Below are positions 34,115 through 43,432 of a DNA stretch of 64,000 nt, piece by piece. A model generated the notes under the pieces. It ran no database searches, was not told the origin of the DNA, and saw only the letters and a program-made list of their open reading frames with translations. Position numbers and translations under genes: made by a program. The first letter of the stretch is position 1. Each line of letters opens with the position of its first letter. This DNA comes from Erythrobacter litoralis (GTDB lineage: Bacteria > Pseudomonadota > Alphaproteobacteria > Sphingomonadales > Sphingomonadaceae), in NCBI RefSeq assembly GCF_029760855.1, contig NZ_SOSI01000005.1, forward strand, positions 186,001-250,000, in the 5' to 3' direction.

Positions 34115-34745
34115 CCGTCAATTCTCTTTACTTATCAGTTAGTTCGAACCCGCCCAAAGGACTTGCAAACTCCCTGCCCAATTGTGCAACTTCAATGAAA
34201 CATCAAGGAGACTTCAATGAAAGTTCAACGAGGTTTCAAGAGATAAATACCAGTAGGCATCTCTCTAACGAGAGCCGCAGCTGCGCTACGGCTGATACGG
34301 GGAGTGGATTTCTTGCCTGCATGTTCGGTCAATGCCAGGCACTATCTTATTCGGCGTGATTGGCGTTCGAAAGCAACGTCGCGAATACCCGCAAACCTTT
34401 TCACCAAAATGGCCGGATCGGACTGCCCAAGGACGTCGAAAGGCTAACGATCAACACCTGCCCAGCGGTCATCAGCCTGCGCCAAGCGGTGAGCAGGCTG
34501 CCCATCTCTCTTGGTCGCTCCCAGAATCAGAATCGCGCAGCGCCTGCGTAGCTACGGCGTCCGATGCTGGCATATACTGGCAGTTTCCTGCCCGATCTGC
34601 CCCAATCCCACGGCAGGTACAAACTTGCCACATGCCCCATTTCCTGCCGCCCAATAGGGATCTGATAGGGCGACCCTCCCCTATTTGGCTTGCAGGCATC
34701 CCGCGCTAGGGAAAGTGTTTGCATTTGGAGGGAGATTCGTCGCTC
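34115..34745. other. 631-bp gene-poor gap before the hsd operon
   Basis: No open frame here has recognisable content or a convincing ribosome site. Repeated AACTTCAATGAAA-like words occur near 34187-34230. The segment probably contains the promoter of hsdM; a decayed gene is possible but not identifiable by eye. Confidence 0.3.
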
Positions 34746-36203
34746 ATGTTGGAGCAGACATTCCGCAATATCGATGATGTCCTCTGGAAAGAGGCAGGCT
34801 GCACGACCGAGCTGGACTATACCGAGCAGACATCCTGGATGCTGTTCCTGAAATACCTGGATGACCTGGAAACAGCACGCGAGATGGAGGCGGAGCTGGA
34901 TGACAAGCCGTACACACCCATTCTCGACGAAGACCATCGCTGGTCCACCTGGGCCGCGCCGAAGGATGCGGAAGGCAAATACGACCATGATGGCGCGCTG
35001 ATTGGGGACGACCTGATCGATTACATCAACCGCGACCTTTTTCCCTACCTGCAAGGCTTCAAGGCGCGGGCCGATAGCCCGGACACCATCGAGTACAAGA
35101 TCGGCGAGATTTTCGGCGAAATCAAAAACAAGTTCACCAGCGGCTATTCGCTGCGCGATGCACTGGAGCTGATCGACGGCTTATCCTTCCGGTCCCAGGA
35201 CCAGAAGCACGAGCTTTCGCACCTCTACGAAGCCAAGATCAAGAACATGGGCAACGCCGGACGCAACGGCGGCGAGTACTACACGCCCAGGCCACTAATT
35301 CGCGCAATGATCCAGGTTATCGATCCGCAGGTGGGAGAAACTATCTACGACGGTGCTTGCGGTTCTGGTGGCTTCCTGTGCGAGGCTTACGACCACATGC
35401 GGGGCAAGCACGGCCTTAGCACCATTGAGTACCGTACGCTCCAGGAACGCACCTTCTACGGCAAGGAGAAGAAGAGCCTCGCTTATGTCATCGCAACGAT
35501 GAACCTGATCCTGCACGGCATCGAGGCGCCGAACCTGATCCACACCAACACGCTGACCGAAAACGTGATGGACCTTCAGGAGAAGGACAAATTCGATATT
35601 GTCCTGGCCAATCCGCCATTCGGCGGGAAGGAGCGGAAGGAGGTTCAGCAGAATTTCCCGATCAAGACCGGCGAGACAGCATCCCTCTTCCTCCAACATT
35701 TCATGCGGACGCTAAAAGCGGGAGGCCGTGCCGCCGTCGTCATCAAGAACACCTTCCTCTCCAACACTGATAAGGCCAGCGTGGCGCTTCGCAAGGAGCT
35801 GCTGGCAAGTTGCAACCTGCATACCGTGCTGGATATGCCAGGCGGGACCTTCCTCGGCGCAGGCGTGAAGACAGTGGTGCTGTTCTTCGAGAAGGGACAG
35901 CCAACGCGGGATATCTGGTACTACAAGCTCGATCCGGGCCGGAACATGGGCAAAACCAATCCGCTGAACGACGAGGATCTGGCCGATTTCGTGAAGCTTC
36001 AGGAGGACTTTGCGGACAGCGAAAAGAGCTGGACGGTGGCGGTGGATGATACCATCGACACTGGCACCTATGATCTGTCGGTTCGCAACCCGAATGCGCC
36101 GGAAGCAGCACCACTTCGTTCGCCGGAGGAAATCATCGCCGAGATGAAGGCGCTGGATGCCGAAAGTGCCGAGATACTGGCTGAGATTGAGGCGATACTG
36201 TGA
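34746..36203 (+). CDS. hsdM: type I restriction-modification DNA methyltransferase subunit HsdM
   Basis: A 485-residue N6-adenine methyltransferase, from ATG 34746 after a GGAGGGAG ribosome site. The N-terminal helical HsdM domain is followed by NAGRNGGEYYTPRPLIRAM, the SAM-binding motif I (YDGACGSGGFLCEA, near residue 201) and the catalytic N-P-P-F (VLANPPFGG, near 288). The C terminus has the coiled stretch LDAESAEILAEIEAIL. With HsdS it methylates the host recognition site. Its end overlaps hsdS by 4 bp. It starts the complete hsdM-hsdS-hsdR operon. Confidence 0.95.
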   Translation: MLEQTFRNIDDVLWKEAGCTTELDYTEQTSWMLFLKYLDDLETAREMEAELDDKPYTPILDEDHRWSTWAAPKDAEGKYDHDGALIGDDLIDYINRDLFPYLQGFKARADSPDTIEYKIGEIFGEIKNKFTSGYSLRDALELIDGLSFRSQDQKHELSHLYEAKIKNMGNAGRNGGEYYTPRPLIRAMIQVIDPQVGETIYDGACGSGGFLCEAYDHMRGKHGLSTIEYRTLQERTFYGKEKKSLAYVIATMNLILHGIEAPNLIHTNTLTENVMDLQEKDKFDIVLANPPFGGKERKEVQQNFPIKTGETASLFLQHFMRTLKAGGRAAVVIKNTFLSNTDKASVALRKELLASCNLHTVLDMPGGTFLGAGVKTVVLFFEKGQPTRDIWYYKLDPGRNMGKTNPLNDEDLADFVKLQEDFADSEKSWTVAVDDTIDTGTYDLSVRNPNAPEAAPLRSPEEIIAEMKALDAESAEILAEIEAIL

Positions 36204-37432
36204 AACCGGGATGGATTCAGAAACCCCTAGGCGACCTATGCCGAATTGAGCTTGGAAAGACGCCTCCTCGAAAATTTGCCGAATTTTGGGATGAGCAAAG
36301 GGCCACCGGGAACGTGTGGGTTTCTATTGCCGACATGCCAATCGGAATTCATTCAAGAATCTCCGACAGCAAAGAGTACGTTTCGGATGCCGGAGCCAAA
36401 TTAGGCAAAACGGTGCCGAAAGATACTCTGCTTGTCAGCTTCAAACTGACCCTAGGGCGACTAGCCTACGCCGGTTGCGATTTGCAGACGAATGAGGCGA
36501 TCGCCGCGCTATATCTGCACGACGAGACCGTCATCGATAAGGCCTACCTCTACTGGTATCTGACGTACTTCGATTGGGATAAGGCTGCCGAAGGGGACGA
36601 AAAGGTAAAGGGCAAAACCCTCAACAAAGATAAGTTGAAACGCCTGCCAGTCATCGTTCCGCCACTGGCCGAGCAGCGGCGGATCGTCGCAGTTTTGGAT
36701 GAGGCGTTCGCTAGAATCGCCACCGTCACAGCGAATGCTGAAAAGAACCTGGCGAACGCGCATGCATTATTCACTAGCGCGGTCGCCGAAGTTTTCACCC
36801 GCAAGGGCGTACAGTGGATGTCATTGCCACTGGGTAAGGTGGCCGAATTTGTCGACTATCGTGGCAAGACGCCACCAAAAACTCCTACGGGTACCAGGTT
36901 AATAACGGCAAAGAATGTCAAAATGGGTTTCGTGCAGCGACAGCCGGAGGAATTTGTCGATCCAACGATTTATGATGGATGGATGACGAGGGGGATTCCT
37001 CAGTGTGGCGATGTCCTATTCACGACAGAAGCCCCCCTCGGAAATGTCGCTCAACTAGATACTGATAACAAAGTAATCATAGGGCAAAGGCTCATTACTT
37101 TGCAGACCAATCCCTCACAGCTCAATCCGACCTTCCTGCGATATATGCTCACTTCGGAGCCACTTCAGAAGGAAATCCATTCTAGGGCGACCGGTGCCAC
37201 CGTTTTGGGTATAAAAGCCAAGCTGCTGAAGGAGGTGCCAACTTATTTTCCACCCGATATCACTGAACAGACGGCAATTGCAGACCGCCTTTCAAGGTTG
37301 GAAGACACCACTCGTGCGTTGGCAAAATCTTACGTGGCCAGATTGTCGGAGCAGACAAACCTTCGACGAGCAATCCTCGACGCGGCTTTTTCCGGCAATC
37401 TAGCCGATTTCCAGCAGGCCGCCGCAGCGTGA
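36200..37432 (+). CDS. hsdS: type I restriction-modification specificity subunit HsdS
   Basis: A 410-residue protein from a GTG start that overlaps the hsdM stop (GTGA). It has the usual two target-recognition domains (about 1-150 and 205-355), each followed by a conserved spacer helix: PPLAEQRRIVAVLDEAFARI near 155-175, and TEQTAIADRLSRLEDTTRAL near 360-380. Each TRD reads half of a bipartite site. TRD sequences vary between strains, so the recognition sequence cannot be read here. Its stop overlaps hsdR. Confidence 0.95.
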   Translation: MKPGWIQKPLGDLCRIELGKTPPRKFAEFWDEQRATGNVWVSIADMPIGIHSRISDSKEYVSDAGAKLGKTVPKDTLLVSFKLTLGRLAYAGCDLQTNEAIAALYLHDETVIDKAYLYWYLTYFDWDKAAEGDEKVKGKTLNKDKLKRLPVIVPPLAEQRRIVAVLDEAFARIATVTANAEKNLANAHALFTSAVAEVFTRKGVQWMSLPLGKVAEFVDYRGKTPPKTPTGTRLITAKNVKMGFVQRQPEEFVDPTIYDGWMTRGIPQCGDVLFTTEAPLGNVAQLDTDNKVIIGQRLITLQTNPSQLNPTFLRYMLTSEPLQKEIHSRATGATVLGIKAKLLKEVPTYFPPDITEQTAIADRLSRLEDTTRALAKSYVARLSEQTNLRRAILDAAFSGNLADFQQAAAA

Positions 37433-39798
37433 ATGAAGCAGAAACCCGCGCTGAGCTGATCGACCCTGCCCTCAAGCTGGCGGGCTGGGGCGAGGTCGCG
37501 GAAAGTCGGGTTCGGCGCGAGCAGCTTTGCCCAGGACGCATACTCAGCAAGGGTAAGCGCGGCGAGCCAAGCACCGCAGATTATGTCTTCACTTATCGCA
37601 ATCGCAAACTCGCCGTGATGGAAGCAAAGCGGTGCGATGCAGGTGATACCGAAGGCGTCGGCCAAGCGAAAATTTACGCAGCGAAACTGAAAGCCCGTTT
37701 CGCCTTTTCGACAAACGGCAAGGGCATATATCGGATTGACATGCTGACGGGCGAGGAAGGCTACGTCGATCGATACCCCAGCCCGCAAGAACTGTGGGAC
37801 GCAACTTTCGCCGAAGAGAGCGTGTGGCGCGGTCGCTTTTCCGACGTCCCATACGAAACACGCGGCGGCACTTACGAGCCGCGCTACTATCAGGACAACG
37901 CCATCGAGGCGGCGCTGGACGCCATCGCGAAGGGCGATAGCCGTATCCTTCTCACCCTAGCGACCGGCACCGGTAAGACCGCAATCGCTTTCCAGATTGC
38001 CTGGAAGCTTTTCCATGCCCGTTGGAACCTGCGCGACTGGAAGGCCTCCGGAGAGCCTACACGCCGCCCCAGAGTGCTTTTCCTGGCCGACCGCAACATC
38101 CTCGCCGATCAGGCCTACAACAGCTTCTCTGCCTTCCCGGAGGACGCCCTGGCCCGCGTCGAGCCAGCCGACATTCGCAAGAAGGGCAAGGTGCCGAAGA
38201 ACGCCAGCATCTTCTTCACGATTTTCCAGACCTTCATGTCTGGCACCGACGATGCAGGCGAACCGCAGCCCTATTTTGGAGAGTACCCCGCCGACTTCTT
38301 CGACTGCATCATTATCGACGAATGCCACCGTGGCGGGGCGAATGATGAAAGCACGTGGCGTGAAATTCTGGAGCATTTCAGCCCAGCCGTTCAGATCGGC
38401 CTGACCGCCACACCTAAGCGCGACAACAATGTCGATACTTACCGCTACTTCGGCGAGCCGCGCTACGTTTACTCGCTCAAGGAAGGCATCAACGACGGCT
38501 TTCTTACGCCATTCAAGGTGCTGCAACTCGCCACGACCATCGATGATTATGTCTACACATCGGACGACGCTGTGCTGGAAGGCGAGGTCGAAGAAGGACG
38601 GCGTTACGAGGAAAAGGACTTCAATCGCCGCATCGAAATCCGCCAGCGCGAGGAGTATCGCGTCAAGACATTCATGGCCAAGATTGGGCAGAAGGAGAAG
38701 ACGCTCGTCTTCTGTGCGACCCAGGATCATGCCGCGATGATCCGCGACATCATCAACCAGAACAAGCAGAGCAGCGACCCTGCTTACTGCGTCCGCGTGA
38801 CGGCAAATGACGGCGCTGTCGGCGAGCATTACCTGCGCCAGTTCCAGGACAACGAGAAGACCATTCCAACGGTCCTGACCACCTCGCAGAAGTTATCGAC
38901 CGGCGTTGACGCGCGAAATGTCCGCCACATCGTGCTGCTGCGGCCCATTAACTCCATGATCGAGTTCAAGCAGATCATCGGGCGTGGGACCCGTATGTAT
39001 GAGGGAAAAGACTACTTCACGGTCCACGATTTCGTGAAGGCGCATCATCACTTCCAAGACCCCGAATGGGACGGCGAACCGCTTGGGTCGGATGAAGTCG
39101 GCGGTTCCACTGGTGATGGAAAAGGTGATGGCGGCGAAGGCACGTCTGGCACCGGCGGCGACGGCGACGGTGGCGACGGTGAAGGACGAGAGCGTCCGCA
39201 AAAGCTGAAGATCAAGCTGGCCGATGGGAAGGAGCGAACTTTCCAGCATATCGAGTCCACCATGTTCATGGGTCCGGACGGCAAACCGATGTCGGTCGCT
39301 CAATATGTGGAGAGCCTCTTCGGTCAGCTACCAGATCTTTTCCGTGACGAGGCCGAGCTGCGCGAAATATGGAGTGATCCAGCTACCAGGAAAGCATTGC
39401 TCAACGGTTTGGCCGAACGCGGGTTCGCAGGCGAGCAACTCGACGAAATTCGCAAGCTCACCAAGGGCGAGGACAGCGATCTGTTCGATGTGCTGGCATA
39501 CATCGCCTATGCCCGAACCCCCACGCTGAGGGCCGAGCGTGTAGAGAAACGTCGAGCAGGCATCCTCTCGCAGTATGACGCGAAGACGCAGGAATTCCTC
39601 GATTTCGTGTTGTCACACTATGTCGAGGAAGGCGTAGATCAGCTCGATACGGACAACCTGAAGGGGCTTTTGACCCTGAAGTACGGAAGCACCCATGACG
39701 CGGCATCCAGCCTCGGCAGCGTGAAGGATATCCGGCAGAACTTCGTCGGGTTTCAGAACGGGTTGTATAGTTCGCCAAGCGAAGGTCCAGATAGCTGA
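37429..39798 (+). CDS. hsdR: type I restriction endonuclease subunit HsdR
   Basis: A 789-residue motor-nuclease starting with GTG that overlaps the hsdS stop by 4 bp. The N-terminal nuclease contains PSTADYVF...KLAVMEAKR (D...E-X-K type, residues about 45-67). The SF2 motor has Walker A ATGTGKTAIAFQIAWKLF near 177, DECH in IIIDECHRGG near 296 and GLTATPKRDNNVDTYRYFG. An unusual Gly/Asp-rich linker (about residues 555-585, GDGKGDGGEGTSGTGG) precedes a C-terminal helical domain. It is intact, so the restriction system should be active if expressed. Confidence 0.93.
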   Translation: MNEAETRAELIDPALKLAGWGEVAESRVRREQLCPGRILSKGKRGEPSTADYVFTYRNRKLAVMEAKRCDAGDTEGVGQAKIYAAKLKARFAFSTNGKGIYRIDMLTGEEGYVDRYPSPQELWDATFAEESVWRGRFSDVPYETRGGTYEPRYYQDNAIEAALDAIAKGDSRILLTLATGTGKTAIAFQIAWKLFHARWNLRDWKASGEPTRRPRVLFLADRNILADQAYNSFSAFPEDALARVEPADIRKKGKVPKNASIFFTIFQTFMSGTDDAGEPQPYFGEYPADFFDCIIIDECHRGGANDESTWREILEHFSPAVQIGLTATPKRDNNVDTYRYFGEPRYVYSLKEGINDGFLTPFKVLQLATTIDDYVYTSDDAVLEGEVEEGRRYEEKDFNRRIEIRQREEYRVKTFMAKIGQKEKTLVFCATQDHAAMIRDIINQNKQSSDPAYCVRVTANDGAVGEHYLRQFQDNEKTIPTVLTTSQKLSTGVDARNVRHIVLLRPINSMIEFKQIIGRGTRMYEGKDYFTVHDFVKAHHHFQDPEWDGEPLGSDEVGGSTGDGKGDGGEGTSGTGGDGDGGDGEGRERPQKLKIKLADGKERTFQHIESTMFMGPDGKPMSVAQYVESLFGQLPDLFRDEAELREIWSDPATRKALLNGLAERGFAGEQLDEIRKLTKGEDSDLFDVLAYIAYARTPTLRAERVEKRRAGILSQYDAKTQEFLDFVLSHYVEEGVDQLDTDNLKGLLTLKYGSTHDAASSLGSVKDIRQNFVGFQNGLYSSPSEGPDS

Positions 39799-39800
39799 GA

Positions 39801-40679
39801 CTAACGACCTCTCCAAACTTTGGCGGCCAGTATATAGGCTATCACCGCGAGAACACTTAATAGGGGCATCAGAAAGACTGCCAGCTCAAAGAGGGTGCCT
39901 CTGCTGATGGTGCTGAGGCCAAGAACCTCCCGGACACCGAATCCCGCCAGTACATAGCCCGATCCGGCTATCATAAGTTCTGTATGATGGATTGCCTTGC
40001 CCGACCTAAGGAGAGATGCGGCGAGGAAGATGCCGAGAATCACGAAAATCGAACCAGCCAGCAAGATAATAATTTTCTCGTTCGTCCATCGACTAAGGCG
40101 GATTTCCCAATTGAGACTGTCACCTACTATCTCGACCCGTTGCCCAGGAAATCTCTTTACGACGTGATACCGCACGGCCTCTGCGCCGTCCCTAGTCTCA
40201 AGCCGAACAGAGGGCCAAATAACCGTCTCATCGAACGGAAAGAGCGTTACCGCTGCGTGACTGGGGATCAAGAATCTTGGAGTTTCGCCCCCAGCTATAG
40301 ATAACGCGCCAACGTCCCCACATCGAAAATGAAACTCTTTCGGTTCAAAGGTCATGTGGGGGCTTCGATCTGAGACGAAGACGGTTAGACACTCCTTGTC
40401 GGATTCTGCCGAGCCTGCATACCACTCGTCCGATCGCACAAACACAGAAGCCTCTACGGAGTTTTCACCATCGACGATCCTATGGAGGACAATCGTTACA
40501 TCGATGGGTGGAGACGTACCCTCGTACTCCGTAATCAGTTGCACCTCATCCCCACGGCTACCGTACTCATTGTTCGCGAGGTAGATGAAGCCGGAAAGTA
40601 CAACAGCATAGATAACGGCAATGAACATAACAATTCCGCCCACGCCAGTGACAATCTTATACAAAAACCTACCCTCCAT
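39801..40679 (-). CDS. membrane protein of unknown function in the defence island
   Basis: A 292-residue protein from ATG 40679; a TTG at 40718 gives a longer, less likely form. One N-terminal transmembrane segment (GIVMFIAVIYAVVLSGFIYL) is followed by an external beta-rich domain of about 160 residues, with cysteines in DKECLTVF and HFRCGDVG. Three C-terminal segments follow (IIILLAGSIFVILGIFLAAS, near 215-285, ending AYILAAKVWRGR). The topology and LFPFDE motif resemble DUF4436-like proteins, but I cannot confirm that. It faces hsdR tail to tail and is on the opposite strand to all nearby defence genes. Confidence 0.6.
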   Translation of the reverse strand: MEGRFLYKIVTGVGGIVMFIAVIYAVVLSGFIYLANNEYGSRGDEVQLITEYEGTSPPIDVTIVLHRIVDGENSVEASVFVRSDEWYAGSAESDKECLTVFVSDRSPHMTFEPKEFHFRCGDVGALSIAGGETPRFLIPSHAAVTLFPFDETVIWPSVRLETRDGAEAVRYHVVKRFPGQRVEIVGDSLNWEIRLSRWTNEKIIILLAGSIFVILGIFLAASLLRSGKAIHHTELMIAGSGYVLAGFGVREVLGLSTISRGTLFELAVFLMPLLSVLAVIAYILAAKVWRGR

Positions 40680-40733
40680 CTTTCGAGCTTGGATTAGCCT
40701 GCATCGCCAAAGGAACAACCGGAAGTTGTATTT

Positions 40734-41588
40734 ATGAGGTATTTCGTGACCAAGGTTTGGGGATGGCGTGAGCCTATTGGTCCCTTGGTGTTCGGATCGA
40801 CCGGTTGGCGTGACAATGCCGTCGAGAAGCTGCGTCCTAGCGACAGAGTAGTCCTAGTCGGCACCACCGATGAGCCAACGATGGAGAGCGAACAAGGGCG
40901 GCTACTCGGCATCATGGAACCGACGACTGAGTTGGTCAGGAGCTTGGATTATCCCCGTCCGCTGCTCGACCGGGACTATGATGAGGATGGCATCTATAAG
41001 TGGCCGTACGGCCTTCTGAACGTCCGTGCCTGGACCCTCGAAGATCGACCGCTTCTCACCGAGATTTCCGATAGAAAGTTCAGTATGGACGCCGTGAGAA
41101 GTATCGTGGCGCTGAACGCCGATGAGGCTCGGAAAATCGATGCTTTAGCCAAACGTCCTGCCGAAATGGCGCAAGCCACTGCGACCGCACAGGAGCGAAT
41201 AGCGCAGGCGACTGGCCGTCAGAATTACACAGCACCCCCACCAACCACGTCGCGCCGTGGTGTGATGCATATGCGGCGCGCCAGGGCCTACACGTACTTG
41301 ATGGAATTGGTCGGTGCCACGAAGCCCACGTACAAATTTGGCTGGGCATTTGACTGGAAAGCACGAGAGAAAACATTCAATCATCATGCGCTGCCAGAAC
41401 TAGGCGGCCTCAAATACAAGACTGTGCAACACCACCTATGGTCCACTGCGACCGAAGCCTTCCGTATGGAGCAATCTCTTCTTCGGAAATTCCAAGGCGA
41501 CAGGCAGGCGTATAACAACGAGATTATCGTCGGTGTGGAACGGTCAGACATCGACCGTGCTTGGATTGACGCCTTGGCACGCCGATAG
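40734..41588 (+). CDS. EVE/PUA-like plus GIY-YIG nuclease-like protein (candidate type IV restriction)
   Basis: A 284-residue protein. Residues 1-105 look like an EVE/ASCH-type base-reading domain (RYFVTKVWGWREPIGPLVFG, RPSDRVVLVGT, GRLLGIMEPT). Residues about 185-275 are a T5orf172/GIY-YIG-like domain: YTYLMELVGATKPTYKFGWA (the two short aromatic strands), Arg 211 in DWKARE, and Glu 246 in FRMEQSLLRKF. The linker (130-175) is Ala/Gln-rich. This pairing, modified-base reader plus nuclease, would fit a modification-dependent restriction enzyme by analogy with EVE-HNH fusions. Both domain calls are by eye; the nuclease half is the more secure. Confidence 0.6.
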   Translation: MRYFVTKVWGWREPIGPLVFGSTGWRDNAVEKLRPSDRVVLVGTTDEPTMESEQGRLLGIMEPTTELVRSLDYPRPLLDRDYDEDGIYKWPYGLLNVRAWTLEDRPLLTEISDRKFSMDAVRSIVALNADEARKIDALAKRPAEMAQATATAQERIAQATGRQNYTAPPPTTSRRGVMHMRRARAYTYLMELVGATKPTYKFGWAFDWKAREKTFNHHALPELGGLKYKTVQHHLWSTATEAFRMEQSLLRKFQGDRQAYNNEIIVGVERSDIDRAWIDALARR

Positions 41589-41639
41589 CCGTCCCATTTG
41601 AGTAAACCCAAACGAGACATGACGCTGAGACAGCGCAGG

Positions 41640-41707
41640 CGTCTCATTAGGGTTGACCATAAAACTAATCCCTGCCATTCCGCCAACGTCTAGACCCTAT
41701 TGAGACG
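41640..41707. promoter_or_regulatory. res-like inverted repeat upstream of the resolvase
   Basis: CGTCTCATTAGGGT at 41640-41653 is repeated in inverted form as ACCCTATTGAGACG at 41694-41707, with one mismatch. Its right arm ends 9 bp before the resolvase ATG and the arms are 40 bp apart. Serine resolvases commonly bind such dyads just upstream of their own gene, for recombination and autorepression. It could also be a simple operator. Confidence 0.5.
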
Positions 41708-41716
41708 GAGTATCCC

Positions 41717-42271
41717 ATGGCATTGGTTGGTTACGCACGAGTCAGCTCGGTAGGGCAGAGCCTCGAAATTCAGGAGAAAGCGTTATCCGAAGCAGGGTGT
41801 GAGAAGATATTCGCCGAGAAGCGTTCAGGCCTAACCGCGAAGGGTAGGCGACAGCTCGAAGATGCCCTGGATTACGTTCGTGAGGGGGACACCTTCATCG
41901 TTACAAGGCTCGATCGATTAGCCCGCTCGGTCGGCGATCTGTTTGCAATCATCGAGCGATTGCAAGGTAAGGGGGTAGCTTTCCGTTGCCTGCAACAAAG
42001 CGGCGTAGATACCGATTCATCGACCGGCAGACTTATGATGGCCATCCTCGGCGCAGTCGCAGCCTTTGAGGCGGACATACGCAAGGAACGCCAATTGGAG
42101 GGTATAGCCCGAGCAAAGGCGCGCGGCGTATACAAAGGCAGAAAAAGACAAATTGACGCCCATGAAATTCGCACTCTCCAGGAGGCTGGAATGGGGCCTT
42201 CGGCTATTGCGAAAAAAATGAGCATTGGACGCGCTAGTGTTTATCGGTACCTCGCAAAAGAGCCGCAGTGA
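41717..42271 (+). CDS. serine recombinase (resolvase/invertase family)
   Basis: A 184-residue protein of typical Pin/Tn3-resolvase size. The catalytic serine lies in GYARVSSVGQSLEIQ, and VTRLDRLARSVGDLFAII carries the conserved arginines. The C-terminal helix-turn-helix is MGPSAIAKKMSIGRASVYRY. A GGAG site precedes the ATG. It is immediately preceded by a res-like dyad and lies 15 bp before the DUF262 gene, so both may share a promoter. It may have mobilised the DUF262/OLD-like cassette or exchanged cargo within the island. Confidence 0.92.
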   Translation: MALVGYARVSSVGQSLEIQEKALSEAGCEKIFAEKRSGLTAKGRRQLEDALDYVREGDTFIVTRLDRLARSVGDLFAIIERLQGKGVAFRCLQQSGVDTDSSTGRLMMAILGAVAAFEADIRKERQLEGIARAKARGVYKGRKRQIDAHEIRTLQEAGMGPSAIAKKMSIGRASVYRYLAKEPQ

Positions 42272-42286
42272 GTTTGGTGAACCAGT

Positions 42287-43432
42287 ATGAAATTAATCCC
42301 GTGGGAACCTGACCTGCGAACAATCGTCGACCGCATCAATGGCGAAGACATAGACCTACAACCAGATTTCCAACGGCAAGAAATTTGGCCTGCTCTAAAA
42401 AAGAAGCGTCTAATCGACACGATTTTGCGCGGTTGGTCCATACCGCCCGTATTCCTTGTAGTTGCCAAAGATGGTCACATGGACGTTCTCGATGGGCAGC
42501 AAAGGTTGGCCGCAATTCGAGATTTTTTTGCCAATTCCTTCTCGATTGATGGAGCCGCGACCCCACAAGATGACTTCATCGAGAGTCTAGGAGGGAAATT
42601 CTACCGGGACCTCGACCAAACTCAGCGAAGACTGGTCGATAATCACACCCTCCGCTGCTTCAAGATCACCGACTACAATCCCGATGAACCAAGCGAGCTT
42701 TTTTATAGGCTCAATCAGCCAACTATGCTGACCGCTGGTGAGCAAAGAAACGCTTTTTACGGCCCCGCCCGCGAACAGCTGAAGGAGTTAGTTGCGCTTT
42801 TCGAATCTTTGGGAAATTCGAAGACCACCCTGGGCTTCTCAAACTCGCGGTTGGCCTACGATGATATCATTGCGCGTATCCTATATTTCATAGAACAAGG
42901 CTCGTTCGCTAAAAAAAGCACTGAAAAAGTTATTTCTCAGCGCTTTAAAAGCAGAGAAGAATTTTCTCACGATGTTTTTGGAGCTACCGAGCGTGCAATC
43001 CGTATATTTAGTGACGCTCGCGAATTCGCAGGCCGGGTTCGCTTCAATAAAGCTAGTTCTTTAAGTTGGCTTCTATTTTATTGTCGCTGGAGAGGCGCTA
43101 GCCACGACCATCGCTTTTTGGATTGGTTTTATCATGTGCAGGAAGAAGGCGTTGGCCACGATCCCCGAGTGATGCTTGCGGTAGAACTCTTCAAAGACCG
43201 ATCAAGCTTACGCGTTACCGATGTATCTTCAGTTGTCTTCCGGGACATTGCTCTATGGTACGCCTACTATGTCGGCTCACCTAATGGCGAAATTCATGCC
43301 GATATCCCGATGTACGTCCTCGAGACCCTCGACTCATATTTGTCAGACGGTCAATGGGATGAAGAAAAGCCGGATATCGCGGGGTTTCTCCAGCACCAAA
43401 TCCGCCCTGCCGAGTGGGCTACGATTCGATGA
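42287..43432 (+). CDS. DUF262 domain protein (gene 1 of candidate two-gene defence module)
   Basis: A 381-residue protein. The N-terminal DUF262 domain (ParB/Srx-like fold) shows IDLQPDFQRQEIW at about 23-34 and the key DGQQR at 69-73 (VLDGQQRLAAIRDFF), plus FYRLNQPTMLTAGEQRNAF. The remainder is helical, and I see no DUF1524/HNH nuclease half as in GmrSD enzymes. In that family the DGQQR motif is linked to nucleotide hydrolysis or nicking. Its stop overlaps the ATPase gene by 4 bp (ATGA), so the two are translated together. GC content is visibly lower than the chromosome. Function as a sensor or nicking partner is inference. Confidence 0.8.
   Translation: MKLIPWEPDLRTIVDRINGEDIDLQPDFQRQEIWPALKKKRLIDTILRGWSIPPVFLVVAKDGHMDVLDGQQRLAAIRDFFANSFSIDGAATPQDDFIESLGGKFYRDLDQTQRRLVDNHTLRCFKITDYNPDEPSELFYRLNQPTMLTAGEQRNAFYGPAREQLKELVALFESLGNSKTTLGFSNSRLAYDDIIARILYFIEQGSFAKKSTEKVISQRFKSREEFSHDVFGATERAIRIFSDAREFAGRVRFNKASSLSWLLFYCRWRGASHDHRFLDWFYHVQEEGVGHDPRVMLAVELFKDRSSLRVTDVSSVVFRDIALWYAYYVGSPNGEIHADIPMYVLETLDSYLSDGQWDEEKPDIAGFLQHQIRPAEWATIR

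Noticed and set aside
34187..34230. A CRISPR-like or iteron array from repeated TTCAATGAAA words
   Set aside because: Only two or three imperfect copies without regular spacing.
42287..43432. Calling the DUF262 gene a GmrSD type IV restriction enzyme
   Set aside because: No DUF1524/HNH half is present in this gene or the next; the partner is an AAA-TOPRIM protein.
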